From Cysteiniphilum sp. JM-1 (GTDB lineage Bacteria; Pseudomonadota; Gammaproteobacteria; Francisellales; Francisellaceae), in the NCBI RefSeq assembly GCF_008711525.1, contig NZ_VXKS01000004.1:96314-160313 (forward strand): DNA of 64,000 bases. Direction: 5' to 3'. Position 1 is the first letter of the stretch, and every line of letters begins with the position of its first letter. The notes below the pieces were generated by a model. That model had not been told where the DNA came from, ran no database searches, and worked only from the letters and a program-made list of their open reading frames with translations. Positions 63,508 through 64,000 of the stretch are shown here, in pieces. The translations under genes were made by a program, and so were the position numbers.

Positions 63508-64000
63508 ATGAATTTAGCTGAGCAAAACCTAGAAACGATTCAGAATGAGATATCAAATACGATAGTAGAGCTATCTAAACTTAACACCGTTACGGAAAAT
63601 AAGCTTGATAAAGATCGTATTGAGCATGCACAAGATCTATCAAGCAAACTCTCCGACTTATACGCAGCACTAAGTCATCAAGAGAAAGTTCTCAGTGACT
63701 CATTCAAAAAAGATGAAAAAGCACAGTTAGATGCCACAGGCAAGCGCTACATTTTCAAAGGCTACAGGGCGACTAATGTGATGTATCGCAATGGCAACCG
63801 TTTTGATATTTATATGCCTTACTATCTTTTCAAAGGAACAAATAACGGCAAAGGTACGGGCTGTAAGCCAGGCTTGCAATTACTGGGTATTCACCATGCT
63901 ATATCCAATGGTTTAAGCACCTATATTGCGATGCTTTCGGCAGCATTGAGCTCATATGATGAAGTCAAAAAGCATCTTGCTAAAGTCAATATTCATTTAT
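63508..64000 (+). CDS. Coiled-coil protein, unknown; 3' end outside window
   Basis: An open frame starts at ATG 63508 (MNLAEQNLETIQNEISN) and stays open to the edge of the window, 164 codons. Residues about 5-80 form a heptad-rich coiled coil (IVELSKLNTVTENKL, LSDLYAALSHQEKVLSD). The next part reads KRYIFKGYRATNVMYRNG and NRFDIYMPYYLFKGTNNGKGTGC. There is no signal peptide and no membrane helix so far, and no family is recognised. It follows the Tim44-like gene by 65 bases on the same strand. The weak upstream sequence (AAGCAAG) gives no firm start. Confidence 0.6.
   Translation, partial: MNLAEQNLETIQNEISNTIVELSKLNTVTENKLDKDRIEHAQDLSSKLSDLYAALSHQEKVLSDSFKKDEKAQLDATGKRYIFKGYRATNVMYRNGNRFDIYMPYYLFKGTNNGKGTGCKPGLQLLGIHHAISNGLSTYIAMLSAALSSYDEVKKHLAKVNIHL

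Noticed and set aside
1..64000. tRNA, rRNA, CRISPR arrays, insertion sequences and prophage
   Set aside because: I read both strands for cloverleaf ends, regularly spaced repeats, transposase motifs (DDE/HUH) and structural phage genes and saw none.

Overview
This window reads as chromosome from an AT-rich gammaproteobacterium (about 40% G+C by eye). It is gene-dense and almost entirely vertical housekeeping content. No rRNA, tRNA, transposase, integrase, phage module or CRISPR array was seen. The order gyrA-dxr-bamA-skp, with no rseP between dxr and bamA, resembles what I remember of Francisella. The presence of ptsP, glnD and csrA, together with a cysteine-poor DksA, suggests a relative in the Francisella/Fastidiosibacter/Legionella part of the class rather than Francisella itself. 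The family assignment is inference only.

Layout. 1-8.6 kb: lactate dehydrogenase tail, dksA, cydABX, glnA, then divergent rppH-ptsP. 8.6-20.9 kb: a small outer-membrane protein, an RlmI-like methyltransferase, the envelope/isoprenoid block skp-bamA-dxr with gyrA, an MFS exporter, hisS, a DUF188 protein and a cupin. 21-30.7 kb: a large SWIM-SNF2 helicase, a translationally coupled five-gene minus-strand operon (PP-loop ATPase, TusA-like, Trm112-like, kdsB, HIT), yraN-prlC, a site-2 protease and a DUF498 protein. 30.7-42 kb: lipoprotein, Sfp-type phosphopantetheinyl transferase, proS, kdsD, a Fis-like regulator, uvrB, glnD and fabI. 42-50.6 kb: LOG-type protein, alpha/beta hydrolase, rhodanese, ispF, yhcB, truD, FAD oxidoreductase, spoT, csrA and a LysM lipoprotein. 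50.6-55.5 kb: a complete TolC-MacA-MacB export operon and an atypical SDR. 55.5-64 kb: the least familiar part. It contains a palindromic element, an AT-rich leader, a pair of exported proteins (the second looks Rap1a/Tai-like), a convergent NlpC/P60-like hydrolase, an OmpA-type barrel fused to LysM, a second barrel, a DUF2339 giant membrane protein, a short Tim44-like-N-terminal protein and a partial coiled-coil protein.

Functional themes. Several global regulators cluster here. SpoT and DksA act in the stringent response, GlnD and GlnA in nitrogen control by uridylylation/adenylylation, EI-Ntr (PtsP) in nitrogen-PTS signalling, RppH in mRNA decay, and CsrA and a Fis-like protein in gene control. 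Envelope building is also prominent: KdsB and KdsD (Kdo), BamA and Skp (outer-membrane proteins), Dxr and IspF (MEP isoprenoids), FabI (fatty acids), and LysM proteins.

The main structure not explained by genes is a family of small hairpins. Each has a near-constant 13-nt loop (TCGACTTATGCTC-like) and a variable but complementary stem. Clear or decayed copies lie at 20.93, 31.42-31.51, 55.55 and 55.69 kb. The two best copies face each other around a nested palindrome at 55.5-55.7 kb. A different, G+C-rich palindrome lies at 35.5 kb. The best candidates for something undescribed are this repeat family and the 56.0-58.1 kb exported-protein/hydrolase locus.
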